A stretch of DNA of 64,000 nucleotides from JADJYF01 sp965278995 (GCA_965278995.1 OZ257136.1:2542001-2606000); one strand, 5' to 3'; positions 26,798 through 35,471 are shown, counted from the first letter of the stretch. Notes: generated by a model from the letters alone, not told the origin. Program-made: numbers and translations.

Positions 26798-26826
26798 TTG
26801 AAAAGCGCGTCGCCGCAGAGTAATCT
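26798..26826 (+). promoter_or_regulatory. Possible promoter of bchG
   Basis: TTGAAA (26798-26803), a 17 bp spacer and TAATCT (26821-26826) resemble a weak sigma70 promoter. Transcription would start near 26833, directly before the PpsR-like operator, leaving a very short leader before the bchG ATG at 26866. The -10 match is only three of six. Confidence 0.35.
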
Positions 26827-26843
26827 TTAGTTGACACTTATTC

Positions 26844-26861
26844 TGTCAATTAAGGTTGACG
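26844..26861. promoter_or_regulatory. PpsR/CrtJ-like operator directly before bchG
   Basis: TGTCAATTAAGGTTGACG differs by one base from the operator before bchF. It ends four bases before the bchG ATG and contains the only candidate ribosome binding site (AAGG), so repressor binding here would lie at or just after the transcription start. A TTGACA copy eight bases upstream (26831-26836) ends a weaker aGT-N12-ACA site. Confidence 0.65.
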
Positions 26862-26865
26862 TTTT

Positions 26866-27777
26866 ATGGCCCGCCACGCTGCGACTTTCATCTCCGAGCC
26901 GTGGCCGTCACCGGGTACCGTCGTCGAACTCCTCAAACCGATCACGTGGTTCCCGCCGATGTGGGCGCTGGCCTGCGGTGTGGTCTCGGCCGGCCTGCCG
27001 CTGCGCGGGCACTGGCTCGCAATTATTGGCGGCGTGCTACTGGCTGGACCGTTGATCTGTGGCTGCAGTCAGGCCGTCAATGACTGGTTCGACCGTGAAG
27101 TCGATGCCATCAACGAGCCACAACGACCGATACCGTCGGGCCGTATGCCAGGACAATGGGGACTGTACATTGCGCTGCTGTGGAGTGTGCTGTCGCTGCT
27201 GGTGGCCTATACCCTGGGTCCGTGGGTTTTCGGTGCCGCCGCGTTCGGACTGGTACTGGCCTGGGCCTATAGCGCGCCACCGCCACGACTGAAGCAGAAC
27301 GGCTGGTTCGGCAACGCCGCCTGTGGCGCGTGTTACGAAGGGCTGCCGTGGATCACGGGTGCCGCCATTCTGAGCGGTGGCGCCGAGCCTGCCGGCGGTG
27401 TGCTGCTGGCTGCGGCGCTCTACAGCATCGGTGCTCACGGCATCATGACCTTGAACGACTTCAAGGCCATCGAAGGGGATGTTGCGATGGGTGTCCGTTC
27501 GTTACCCGTCCAGCTCGGCGTGCACCATTCGGCGCGCGTCGCCTGCGGCATCATGTTGCTTCCGCAGCTAGTGATGATCGCAGCGTTGCTGGCATGGAAC
27601 TGCCCATCGCACGCCACAGCAGTAGGCGCCCTGGTCCTCGGTCAGGCGCTGCTGATGGTCCGCTTTCTCGCGCAACCGCGCGAACGTGCGGCCTGGTACA
27701 GCGCATGGGGCGTAACGTTGTATGTCAGCGGCATGATGATTACGGCTTTCGCGTTGCGCGGTCTGGCCCAGGCGTGA
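26866..27777 (+). CDS. bchG: Bacteriochlorophyll synthase BchG
   Basis: BchG esterifies bacteriochlorophyllide a with geranylgeranyl or phytyl diphosphate in the membrane. The 303-residue UbiA-superfamily protein has the prenyl-diphosphate binding motif NDWFDREVDAINEPQRPIPS near residue 68 and a second acidic motif NDFKAIEGDVAMG near 190, plus about eight hydrophobic segments. The N-terminal LLKPITWFPPMWAF-like stretch is typical. The next gene starts inside its stop codon (GTGA). Confidence 0.95.
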   Translation: MARHAATFISEPWPSPGTVVELLKPITWFPPMWALACGVVSAGLPLRGHWLAIIGGVLLAGPLICGCSQAVNDWFDREVDAINEPQRPIPSGRMPGQWGLYIALLWSVLSLLVAYTLGPWVFGAAAFGLVLAWAYSAPPPRLKQNGWFGNAACGACYEGLPWITGAAILSGGAEPAGGVLLAAALYSIGAHGIMTLNDFKAIEGDVAMGVRSLPVQLGVHHSARVACGIMLLPQLVMIAALLAWNCPSHATAVGALVLGQALLMVRFLAQPRERAAWYSAWGVTLYVSGMMITAFALRGLAQA

Positions 27778-29141
27778 CTACCGTGACGAACTCGGCTGGC
27801 TTGAGCTGGACCGGCATCGTCAGGCTCGGCCTGGTGCAGACCGCGCTCGGCGCGATCGTCGTCCTGACAACATCGACAATCAATCGTGTGATGGTCGTCG
27901 AGTTATCGCTGGCCGCCTCGCTCCCCGGCGCATTGATTGCACTTCACTATGCTTTTCAGGTCTTGCGTCCGCGGCTCGGGCATGGCTCCGATGTCGGCGG
28001 TCGTCGCACACCGTGGATCATCGGCGGCATGCTGATACTGGCGACTGGTGGCACGCTGAGCGCGCTTGCCACACTGGTCATGAGTGCCCACCTGACTGCG
28101 GGCATTGCACTGGCCGTGCTGGCGTTCTGTCTCATCGGTCTCGGTGTCGGCGCCACAGGTACCTCCCTGCTGGTGCTGTTGGCAACGCATGTCGCAGCAG
28201 AACGTAAAGCGGCGGCAGCGACTATCGTGTGGACCATGATGATCGCGGGCTTCGTCATCACGACGATGATTGCCGGCCATTTTCTCGATCCGTTTTCGTT
28301 CGAACGACTGGTCGTCGTCACCGGCAGCACGGCGGTGCTGGCACTCCTTCTGACTGTGGCGGCGGTAGCCGGCGTTGAGCAGCGTCCGGCTCACGTCGTG
28401 GCACAAGCCATCCCGCCGGACGATCGCAAACCGGCGTTCCGTGCGGCGCTGGCCGAGGTCTGGCGCGAACCAACGACACGTCGATTCACCATCTTCGTGT
28501 TCGTCTCGATGCTGGCCTACAGCGCACAGGATCTGATTCTCGAACCTTTCGCCGGACTCGTTTTCGACTATACGCCGGGCCAGTCCACCCGCCTTGCCGG
28601 CGTTCAGCATGCCGGCGTTCTGCTCGGCATGCTGCTGGTCGCCGTGGTCGGTAGCACCGCGCAAGGCCGCCGCAACATTCCGCTGCAGCGCTGGACTGTT
28701 GTCGGCTGTGTGGCTTCAGCACTCGCTCTGGCAAGCCTGGTTGGCGCTGCTGCTTATGCACCGCATTGGCCACTGCGCGTGTGCGTGTTCGCTCTCGGCC
28801 TCGCCAATGGCGTGTATGCCGTCGCCGCCATCGGTTCGATGATGAGCCTCGCCAGTCGAGGTCGCGAACGCCGCGAAGGCGTGCGCATGGGTCTATGGGG
28901 TGCCGCGCAGGCGATCGCCTTCGGCGGCGGTGGCGCGCTCGGGACCATCGGCGTCGACCTCACCAATTATCTTACCAGCACACCGACGCTGGCTTATGCG
29001 CTCGTCTTCGCTGTCGAAGCCACGCTGTTCATGTTTGCCGCCCATCTCGCGCTCCGGTTGATCCAGCGCGACAACGACCCCCACGGCCGCGCGCTGCTCG
29101 ATGCAGCGAGCGGCTATGCCATAGGAGCAGTTCGACAATGA
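27774..29141 (+). CDS. PucC-family MFS transporter-like protein (BCD family) between bchG and bchP
   Basis: This 455-residue, roughly twelve-helix protein belongs to the BCD family of the major facilitator superfamily, like LhaA and PucC; genes at this place are often called bch2 or orf428. Family features include STINRVMVVELSLAASLPG, LRPRLGHGSDVGGRRTPWI, QDLILEPFAGLVF and a VRMGLWGAAQAIAFGGGG motif near the end. Its role is inferred to be in pigment or antenna handling. The GTG at 27774 overlaps the bchG stop; a GTG at 27783 is an alternative. It overlaps bchP by four bases. Confidence 0.9.
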   Translation: MTTVTNSAGLSWTGIVRLGLVQTALGAIVVLTTSTINRVMVVELSLAASLPGALIALHYAFQVLRPRLGHGSDVGGRRTPWIIGGMLILATGGTLSALATLVMSAHLTAGIALAVLAFCLIGLGVGATGTSLLVLLATHVAAERKAAAATIVWTMMIAGFVITTMIAGHFLDPFSFERLVVVTGSTAVLALLLTVAAVAGVEQRPAHVVAQAIPPDDRKPAFRAALAEVWREPTTRRFTIFVFVSMLAYSAQDLILEPFAGLVFDYTPGQSTRLAGVQHAGVLLGMLLVAVVGSTAQGRRNIPLQRWTVVGCVASALALASLVGAAAYAPHWPLRVCVFALGLANGVYAVAAIGSMMSLASRGRERREGVRMGLWGAAQAIAFGGGGALGTIGVDLTNYLTSTPTLAYALVFAVEATLFMFAAHLALRLIQRDNDPHGRALLDAASGYAIGAVRQ

Positions 29142-30349
29142 CATCTGCAGCCAAGCGCGGCAACCCGCAGCATATCTACGACGTCGTCGTCATCGGCGGC
29201 GGACCTTCCGGCGCAACCGCAGCGCATGAACTGGCGCGCAATGGTCACGACGTCGCCTTGCTCGATAAAGCGGGCCGCATCAAACCCTGTGGCGGCGCTG
29301 TGCCACCGCGGCTGGTGCGCGATTTCGCCATTCCCGATCATCTGTTGAAAGCGCGTATCACATCGGCTCGCATCGTCGCACCGAGCGAGCGCACCATCGA
29401 TATGCCGATAGACGGCGGCTATGTCGGCATGGTTGATCGTGGCGAGTTCGATGAGTGGTTGCGCGAGCGTGCAGCCACTGCCGGTGCCGAACGAATCACG
29501 GGAACCTACAAGCAGCTGGCACAGGACAGCGACGGCGTGAGCTGCGTGCTTATCGAACAGAAATGCAATGGCAGTATGGTGAAACAGACACTGCGCGCGC
29601 GCGCAGTCATCGGCGCCGACGGCGCCAACTCTGCCGTTGCGCGTGACGCGCTCGGCAAGGCCGGCGAGACACCGTTTGTTTACGCTTATCACGAGATAGT
29701 GAAGTCTCCACCCGGTGAGAGCTTTGCCGCCGATCGCTGCGACGTCTACTATCAGGGTCATCTGTCGCCGGATTTCTACGGCTGGGTCTTTCCGCATGGA
29801 GAAGAAACCAGCGTCGGCGCCGGCACCCGTGTCAAAGGTTTTTCGCTGCGCGGTTCCGTCGGCGCACTGCGGGCTGCGGCGGGACTCGCCGATGCGAAAG
29901 TCATTCGCACCGAAGGTGCGCCGCTGCCGTTAAAACCATTGAAACGGTGGGATAACGGGCGCGATCTCGTGCTGACAGGCGATGCTGCCGGCGTCGTCGC
30001 TCCGGCCTCCGGTGAAGGTATCTACTACGCCATGGTCGGCGGGCAATACGCGGCGCAAGCGGTTACCGCGTTTCTCGAAGCGCGCGATCCACGTGCACTT
30101 GGCCTCGCCCGCAAACGATTCATGCGCGAACACGGCCGCGTGTTCTGGATCCTCGGCATCATGCAGCGGTTCTGGTATTCCAGTGACAAACGCCGTGAAC
30201 GTTTCGTGAAGATGTGTGCCGATCCGGATGTCCAGCGATTGACCTGGGAAGCCTACATGGAAAAGCGCTTGGTCCGCGCGCGGCCAGCTGCGCACCTTCG
30301 CATCTTCTTCAAGGACCTTGCACATCTGCTGGGCTTTGCGCCGACGTGA
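29138..30349 (+). CDS. bchP: Geranylgeranyl reductase BchP
   Basis: BchP reduces the geranylgeranyl tail of bacteriochlorophyll to phytyl with NADPH. The 403-residue flavoprotein has the FAD motif VVIGGGPSGATAAHELARNG, the KPCGGAVPP stretch, the D-R-G-E-F-D motif and GDAAGVVAPASGEGIYYAM towards the C terminus. The ATG at 29138 is preceded by AGGAG ten bases upstream and overlaps the preceding stop by four bases. It is the last pigment enzyme of the plus-strand group. Confidence 0.95.
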   Translation: MTSAAKRGNPQHIYDVVVIGGGPSGATAAHELARNGHDVALLDKAGRIKPCGGAVPPRLVRDFAIPDHLLKARITSARIVAPSERTIDMPIDGGYVGMVDRGEFDEWLRERAATAGAERITGTYKQLAQDSDGVSCVLIEQKCNGSMVKQTLRARAVIGADGANSAVARDALGKAGETPFVYAYHEIVKSPPGESFAADRCDVYYQGHLSPDFYGWVFPHGEETSVGAGTRVKGFSLRGSVGALRAAAGLADAKVIRTEGAPLPLKPLKRWDNGRDLVLTGDAAGVVAPASGEGIYYAMVGGQYAAQAVTAFLEARDPRALGLARKRFMREHGRVFWILGIMQRFWYSSDKRRERFVKMCADPDVQRLTWEAYMEKRLVRARPAAHLRIFFKDLAHLLGFAPT

Positions 30350-30352
30350 TGC

Positions 30353-30509
30353 GTGGCAGGCGGCCTGCTGACTGAAGTCGGACCATGGTATTACGGACTC
30401 AGGCAACCGGCATGGAAACCACCGAAACTCGCGGTCGTCCGTCTGAACGGCCCGCTCGCGTGAACGCTTGCCGACAACCGCTGCAGCGGCTGGAACAGTG
30501 GTCGCAGCC
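30353..30509 (+). pseudogene. Degraded tspO/crtK-like remnant after bchP
   Basis: Directly after bchP one frame reads EVGPWYYGLRQPAWKPP, which matches the TspO/MBR-family signature following the first helix (x-W-Y-x-x-L-x-K-P-x-W-x-P-P). There is no room for the first helix, since bchP ends four bases before, and the frame closes at a TGA after about 36 codons. A frame change later gives LPTTAAAAGTVVAAM, which vaguely recalls the next TspO helix. I read this as a truncated, frameshifted tspO, but a chance match over 17 residues cannot be ruled out. TspO genes are often found in purple PGCs. Confidence 0.45.
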
Positions 30510-30818
30510 ATGACTGCGCTTCGCGGCTTCGTCGAGAATGGGGGCGTGGTTTGTCTGGCGCTGGCCCTGTTGACGATGGAGAGCGTGGTGCTGGCTGTGC
30601 TCAGTCAACGTTCCGGCGCCCGCTACTCGCCGCTCGATGGCGTTCTGACGGCGCTGCCCGGCGCCTGTCTGCTGGTGGCGCTGCTCGCCACGCAGTTGGC
30701 GGGCGACTGGCGTACTGTCGGCATGGCACTGATCGTTGCGCTGTTTGCTCATGTCGGCGATGTCTGGCGACGCTGGCAGCTAGGTGCTGTGACGGTGCGG
30801 ACGGACCAGCGCGCATGA
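30510..30818 (+). CDS. Hypothetical membrane protein, 102 aa
   Basis: The ORF encodes 102 residues with three hydrophobic segments (about 10-30, 44-62 and 68-84: VCLALALLTMESVVLAVL, ALPGACLLVALLA, GMALIVALFAHVGDVW). It ends in an ATGA overlap with the HAD phosphatase gene, so it is probably translated. The N-terminal boundary is uncertain, because the same frame is open further upstream into the tspO-like remnant. No family is recognised. Confidence 0.65.
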   Translation: MTALRGFVENGGVVCLALALLTMESVVLAVLSQRSGARYSPLDGVLTALPGACLLVALLATQLAGDWRTVGMALIVALFAHVGDVWRRWQLGAVTVRTDQRA

Positions 30819-31558
30819 CCTGCCTGCTCGACGACGTTGCGATGATTGCTTTCGACCTCGATGGTACGCTTGTCGACAGCGCACCGGATCTCGCCCGGGC
30901 CGTCAATGCGATGCTGTCCAGCGTGGGCGCCCAACCGCTGGCAGTTGGCGCAGTCATCGCCATGATCGGCGATGGTATTGATGCATTGGTCGAGCGCGCA
31001 CTCGCCAGCGCGTTTGGACGCCCGCCAGCGAGCGCAGAATTTGCTGCCTGTCTGCCGCTCGTCATCGCGCATTACGGCGACTGCATCGTGCGGCACAGTC
31101 ATCTCTATCCCGGCGTGATGGAGGCATTGAGCGGCCTGCGTCAACGAGGCATGCCGCTCTGCTGCATCACCAATAAATTCTCACAGCTCACGCTGCCGCT
31201 GATCGCCGCCATGCGTATCGACCATTTTTTTGCACACGTTCTCTGCGCCGAAACCGCTGACGAACGCAAGCCATCTCCGGTGCTGCTGGAACGCGCTTTC
31301 GCCCTCTGTGCGACGGCACCGAGAACGGTACTGATGGTCGGCGATTCCTGCGATGACATCCTCGCTGCACGCGCCGCCGGTTGCCGGGTCGCCGCTGTCA
31401 GTTACGGCTACAGCGACGCCGGTCGACTGCTGGCAGCGGGTGCCGACTGGCTGGTCGACGAATTGCACGAATTGACGCGTATTCAAGTGCCAGGGACTGC
31501 CCGGCAACCGTCACGTGCGGTTATCGAGGATCACTACTTTGGCGGTCTGCCGGCGTGA
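30815..31558 (+). CDS. gph: HAD-family phosphatase, phosphoglycolate phosphatase-like
   Basis: The 247-residue product has HAD motif I FDLDGTLVDSAPDL, motif II CITNKFSQ, the conserved KPSP lysine and motif IV VGDSCDDILAARAAG. These fit phosphoglycolate phosphatase, which removes 2-phosphoglycolate formed by Rubisco oxygenation or DNA repair; other small phosphate substrates are possible. Start ATG overlaps the preceding gene by four bases. The neighbouring convergent Fe-S protein resembles glycolate oxidase subunit GlcF, which may be a functional hint. Confidence 0.82.
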   Translation: MTCLLDDVAMIAFDLDGTLVDSAPDLARAVNAMLSSVGAQPLAVGAVIAMIGDGIDALVERALASAFGRPPASAEFAACLPLVIAHYGDCIVRHSHLYPGVMEALSGLRQRGMPLCCITNKFSQLTLPLIAAMRIDHFFAHVLCAETADERKPSPVLLERAFALCATAPRTVLMVGDSCDDILAARAAGCRVAAVSYGYSDAGRLLAAGADWLVDELHELTRIQVPGTARQPSRAVIEDHYFGGLPA

Positions 31559-32765
31559 GCGTCAGGTAGGCATCGACGAATTCCGCCACTCCGAGTACCC
31601 GGGTTCCGCTGTTCGCGCCGCGCAGATGCGCAGCGCAACGGGGATCGAGCGTCACCGCAAGTGCAGGTGCGCAGGTATTCTCGAACTCTCTCATTCCGGC
31701 CATGCGCGCGCTGGCCATGCGCGCTGCAGCTGCCGGCTGCATGCGCGGCATACCGCCGGCAGCCCCGCAGCACAAGGCGTGGGGCTGTGGAAACGGATCG
31801 TTCAGAAGCTTGATGCCGAGCGCTTTGAATAACGTCGCGATACGCTGCTCGTCGTCGGCAGCGATGGTGCCTGGCCGCGGTTTCAACTGACAACTTTCCA
31901 GCAGACGCACGCGCAGTGAAACTGTCTGCGACGAGACCAGCGCCAGGTTGATAGTACCTCCCGCATAGGCGTCGCAGAGCCAGCTGGCAAACGTAATCGG
32001 CGCAAGCTCGGTATGCGCGACAAGCTGCGCGTAGCACTCGCATCCGCTCACCACCAGGCGTTGCCCGGATGCGAAATCGAGCCTTGTCTGCAGGCCATGT
32101 GCAAGTGCACCCGCATCTGCTTCGTAGCCGAGTTCACTGAGTGGCGCGCCACAGCAATGCGCATCCATCGCCGGCAGGGCTGCTGTCACGCCAGCCCGGT
32201 GCAGCACGCGCAGCGCAGCGCGTGCTTCGTCCGGCAGAGCGACGGCAGCGGCGCAACCGGCAAAATAGACAACCTGCTGCTCGCCTGGCGTAACCGTTGT
32301 CCGGTCCAGCGGCGGCGCCGACGACCACCGTTCGCGCGCTTCACGCGGTTGTCCGTAAGGATTGCCCTGACTCAGTACGTTCTGATGTAGCGCTACCACT
32401 GCCGCTGGAATGACGCCCTGGTCGACGAGTTCCACACGCAGTGCACGCGCTATCGCCGACGGCCGTAGACCGATAGGGCAGACAGTCTCGCAATTACCGC
32501 AAGTCGTACAGGTGAAAACGCGTTCGGCCAGCTGTGCGGCATCGATGCTGATGCCCTCGGCAACCGCGCGCGCCGCTTCGATATAGCCACGTGCCGAGTA
32601 GCCGGGTGCACGCGTGTGCTGTTCCATCGTGACGCAGACGTGCTCGATTCCATGCTGCGGCCAGACTGCATCGACACAATAGTTGCAGTTCGAGCAGTGA
32701 TACAGATCGCGCGTATAGCGTTCCATGAACGCTGGTGACCACGGTTTCGTCTCGATACTGCTCAC
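31521..32765 (-). CDS. (Fe-S)-binding CCG-domain oxidoreductase, GlcF/HdrD-like
   Basis: The 414-residue protein has an N-terminal ferredoxin-like region with CSNCNYC and CTTCGNCETVCPIG, and two CCG-type cysteine-rich domains with CCGAPLSELG (about residue 205) and CCGAAGGMPR (about 335). Such proteins (GlcF, GlpC, HdrB/D, LutA/LldE-type) pass electrons from 2-hydroxyacid or thiol oxidation to quinones or heterodisulfides. The first cluster motif lacks the usual fourth cysteine-proline. The GTG start overlaps the stop of the upstream repeat lipoprotein (GTGA), so both are cotranscribed. The substrate is not known. Confidence 0.75.
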   Translation of the reverse strand: MSSIETKPWSPAFMERYTRDLYHCSNCNYCVDAVWPQHGIEHVCVTMEQHTRAPGYSARGYIEAARAVAEGISIDAAQLAERVFTCTTCGNCETVCPIGLRPSAIARALRVELVDQGVIPAAVVALHQNVLSQGNPYGQPREARERWSSAPPLDRTTVTPGEQQVVYFAGCAAAVALPDEARAALRVLHRAGVTAALPAMDAHCCGAPLSELGYEADAGALAHGLQTRLDFASGQRLVVSGCECYAQLVAHTELAPITFASWLCDAYAGGTINLALVSSQTVSLRVRLLESCQLKPRPGTIAADDEQRIATLFKALGIKLLNDPFPQPHALCCGAAGGMPRMQPAAAARMASARMAGMREFENTCAPALAVTLDPRCAAHLRGANSGTRVLGVAEFVDAYLTLTPADRQSSDPR

Positions 32766-35170
32766 GGCCGGATTGTCCCGATCGCGCCAGGCGCGTTGAT
32801 CGCAGCGCGGCGTGTGCTGCCGGCGCAGCCCATCGATAGCGTCGACGTCGGCTGCTCTGCCCGCATCGGCGCAACTGCCTCTGGTTTCGCACAGTCATCG
32901 TCGATGGCAAGGCCGGCGACTCCGTCGCTGACCGCTCCTGCCGTAATACGGACTTCGTTCGCCTGCAGTCCACTGGTATAGGTGTCAGAGCCACCGCCGT
33001 CGTGCAGCACGCCGATACTCGTCAACGGTCGGTCAGGCCGCCAATGATAGTCGTTGTCGCCGGCCGCCCCTTGCACGGCGGGCGGCGCTGCCTGATAGAC
33101 ATCATCGCCCTCGCTGTCGAACAGCAAAGCGCGCGACTGGTGCGCCGCCGCGCCCTGGCTCAGAGTTGCCGCGCGATAGACGTCATTGCCGGCGCTGTCG
33201 ATGAGCATCGCGAGCGATTCATCCCAGGCTGCTGCCTGGGCGGCGGCAGTCATCGCCCAGTAGATGTCGTCGCCGCGGCTATCGACGATCAGTCCAGCGG
33301 CTTGGTGTACCGCATACCCCTGTGCGTAGCGATTGCCATAGTAAATATCGTTGCCGTCGTCATCAACGAGCATACCGGTGCCCCAGAAGTACCCACCACC
33401 CTGACTGAATTCGCCGCCTTCGTAGCGATCGTTGCCGCCCTGGTCGAAAAGCATACCGATACCACCGTGATCGTGCGGACGAAAGCCGTAACCGATGCCC
33501 TGACTCAAACCCATGAATACCGCCGGCGTATGGTATGCCGACGCGACAAGGCCATTGGCACGATACAGATCATCGCCGCCGCCATCGACGAGCACGCCAA
33601 GGCCACCGGGACCACCAGCGCCTTGACTCAGGATCTGCGACAGATACAGGTCACCGCCATCGCCGTCGTCGAGCACGGCGCCGCCGCCATACAAACCAGT
33701 GCCGAGAGACCAGGCCTCGCAGCGATAGATATCATTGCCAGCTTCATCGATCAGCGCGCCGAAACCGAAGATACCCGCACCGCAACCGCCGAACACGCTC
33801 TGATAGTGATCGTTACCTGCATTGTCGACAAGTACCCCGACACCGAGCCAGCCGCTGCCAGGTCCACCATAACTTGCCTGGTAGCGATCGTTGCCGCCGC
33901 GATCGACAATCAATTGTGCGGGCGGAACGAGTCCGTCGCCGTCCCATTGGTAACGATCATCGCCGCCGGAGTCAAACACAGCGACGAGTCCGGTCATGGC
34001 GTAGCGATTGGGTCCACTGCCACCCAGAACGATATAGCCGTCTTCGATGCGCACCCAGGCGCTGATGTCGCCTTCGACCAGCGCTTGCAATGACGCCGGC
34101 AGCGCTGCTGCACTGTCCGTCATCGCAAGCGTTGACGGTGGCGGTAGGGCGGCCAGGGCCCGGAGTTCGACGAAAGCGTTCAGCAATGCATCCAGCGACA
34201 GCGTCATGCTGGCGCGCATCGCGGCAAGCCCGCGGACTGCGTCGTACTGCGCAAACAGCAACTGTCCGGCGGCAGTGACTTCGAGCAGGTAGCGTGCGTC
34301 GACATCGAGAGCAGTGCGTCCGCCGGGCACCCGTTCAAACGCAGACAGCACCTTGCGCGAGATAGCCTCGAGTTGATCGGCCAGCGGTGCGCTGCTGGAT
34401 GCCGTTGCTGTGGTACACGGCAGGACCAGCGCGTTACAGAACAACGCACTTGGCCATGCGGAGCGATAGCGCTCATCCAGTGACTCTGCGCGATACCGTT
34501 GTACGGCGTCGAACATCGCCTCAGGGTCGGTCATGGCGAATTCGATGAGCGGCGATTTGTGAAATCCTGCAGCATCGCCGGCAAGCTCGGCAAAATGGGC
34601 AGACAGCGCGGCGTTTTGCCCGGCAAGCGCGTTCGCCGCAGGGACCGGTTGCTGGGCCGCGATCAGGCGCGCGAACAAGTCGCGCGAATGTACGACCGGA
34701 GCCGCCATGGCCGACCGTGGTCTATCGAATACCGCAGGTCCCTGCCACAGGAGGCGCTCGTCCGGTACCAGTTCGATCGCAACGGGTTCGCCGGCGCGGA
34801 TGACTTCAAGTCTGAGCGGCTGGTGAGGTCTGGCATCAGCGAGTCGATCGCGCAGAGCCGGCGCATCCACGGCCACGCCGTCACAGCGCTTGATTATGTC
34901 GCCCGCCACCAGCCCGGACTGCGCCGCTGGCCCGGCCTCCAGCGCGACGACACGCGCACCGCCGGATTCCGCCGAATCGACCAACAGACCGGTATACGGA
35001 ACGTGGCCAGCAGGAACCAGTGGTCGATGCACAGGCGGCGGCGCAGCGACCACTGATGGTGCTGCAGGCAAAGGCTCGGGCAGGCGCGCGCAAGCCGCGA
35101 GCATGGCGGCGCTCAACACACCAGCAGCGCGACAACGCAGCCAACGGTCCGATCTTATGGCCACAGGCAT
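32762..35170 (-). CDS. PDZ-domain lipoprotein with about twelve D-x-x-G-(N/D)-D-x-Y repeats
   Basis: Starting at the ATG at 35170, the 802-residue product opens with a lipoprotein signal (VLSAAMLAAC, lipobox LAAC near residue 26). A PDZ-like segment follows (about residues 45-150, with GARVVALEAGPAAQSGLVAGDIIKRCDG-type sequence). A helical middle region leads into about twelve repeats of 26-27 residues between residues 390 and 735, each with G-x-L-x-D-x-x-G-N-D-x-Y; variants include LIVDRGGNDRYQ, GVLVDNAGNDHYQ and GMLVDDDGNDIYY. The acidic, glycine-rich pattern suggests a calcium-binding beta-solenoid. The longer reading from 35311 has no signal. It is translationally coupled to the CCG oxidoreductase. 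I do not recognise a named family. Confidence 0.8.
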   Translation of the reverse strand: MPVAIRSDRWLRCRAAGVLSAAMLAACARLPEPLPAAPSVVAAPPPVHRPLVPAGHVPYTGLLVDSAESGGARVVALEAGPAAQSGLVAGDIIKRCDGVAVDAPALRDRLADARPHQPLRLEVIRAGEPVAIELVPDERLLWQGPAVFDRPRSAMAAPVVHSRDLFARLIAAQQPVPAANALAGQNAALSAHFAELAGDAAGFHKSPLIEFAMTDPEAMFDAVQRYRAESLDERYRSAWPSALFCNALVLPCTTATASSSAPLADQLEAISRKVLSAFERVPGGRTALDVDARYLLEVTAAGQLLFAQYDAVRGLAAMRASMTLSLDALLNAFVELRALAALPPPSTLAMTDSAAALPASLQALVEGDISAWVRIEDGYIVLGGSGPNRYAMTGLVAVFDSGGDDRYQWDGDGLVPPAQLIVDRGGNDRYQASYGGPGSGWLGVGVLVDNAGNDHYQSVFGGCGAGIFGFGALIDEAGNDIYRCEAWSLGTGLYGGGAVLDDGDGGDLYLSQILSQGAGGPGGLGVLVDGGGDDLYRANGLVASAYHTPAVFMGLSQGIGYGFRPHDHGGIGMLFDQGGNDRYEGGEFSQGGGYFWGTGMLVDDDGNDIYYGNRYAQGYAVHQAAGLIVDSRGDDIYWAMTAAAQAAAWDESLAMLIDSAGNDVYRAATLSQGAAAHQSRALLFDSEGDDVYQAAPPAVQGAAGDNDYHWRPDRPLTSIGVLHDGGGSDTYTSGLQANEVRITAGAVSDGVAGLAIDDDCAKPEAVAPMRAEQPTSTLSMGCAGSTRRAAINAPGAIGTIRP
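32970..33995 (-). repeat. Coding repeats of about 80 bp in the PDZ lipoprotein
   Basis: Around twelve diverged units of roughly 78-81 bp encode the G-x-L-x-D-x-x-G-(N/D)-D-x-Y pattern. Identity is kept at the amino-acid level and much less at the DNA level, so they are old repeats under selection, not a recent expansion. Two units carry longer inserts (around the GYGFRPHDHGG segment and near the end). Confidence 0.75.
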
Positions 35171-35385
35171 GTCCGCGATGGTCGCCAGGGCGATGACAAT
35201 ATTCGATGCATGCACATCCTTTCCACTCGTAACAACTGGCCACGCAGTATGCAGTCCTGAATTTACTGCGGGCTGGGAGCAAAGATCCAATGCCGCTTTT
35301 CGGTTCCCCATGGTACTGGCCGCTCACAGGCTGTAGGGTTTACCACGCACGCTCGTTGACCATGAGGATTTGCGCTGCTCAGCGG

Positions 35386-35412
35386 TGATCTGAACGCCAC
35401 CAGTTGACGTAG
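35386..35412 (+). promoter_or_regulatory. RpoE(ECF11)-type promoter of the SDR operon
   Basis: TGATCT (35386-35391), a 16 bp spacer and CGTAG (35408-35412) match the pattern of RpoE/ChrR-controlled promoters (TGATCC-N16/17-CGTA). The spacer equals that of the two promoters found between the FAD operon and rpoE. It lies 60 bp upstream of the small ORF that leads the SDR operon. The remainder of 35171-35385 shows nothing recognisable. Confidence 0.6.
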
Positions 35413-35471
35413 AGAGCGAGGTGAAAACTCCGCCTTTTGCAGAGCCACCCTATGCGACTGGAGACTTCGGC

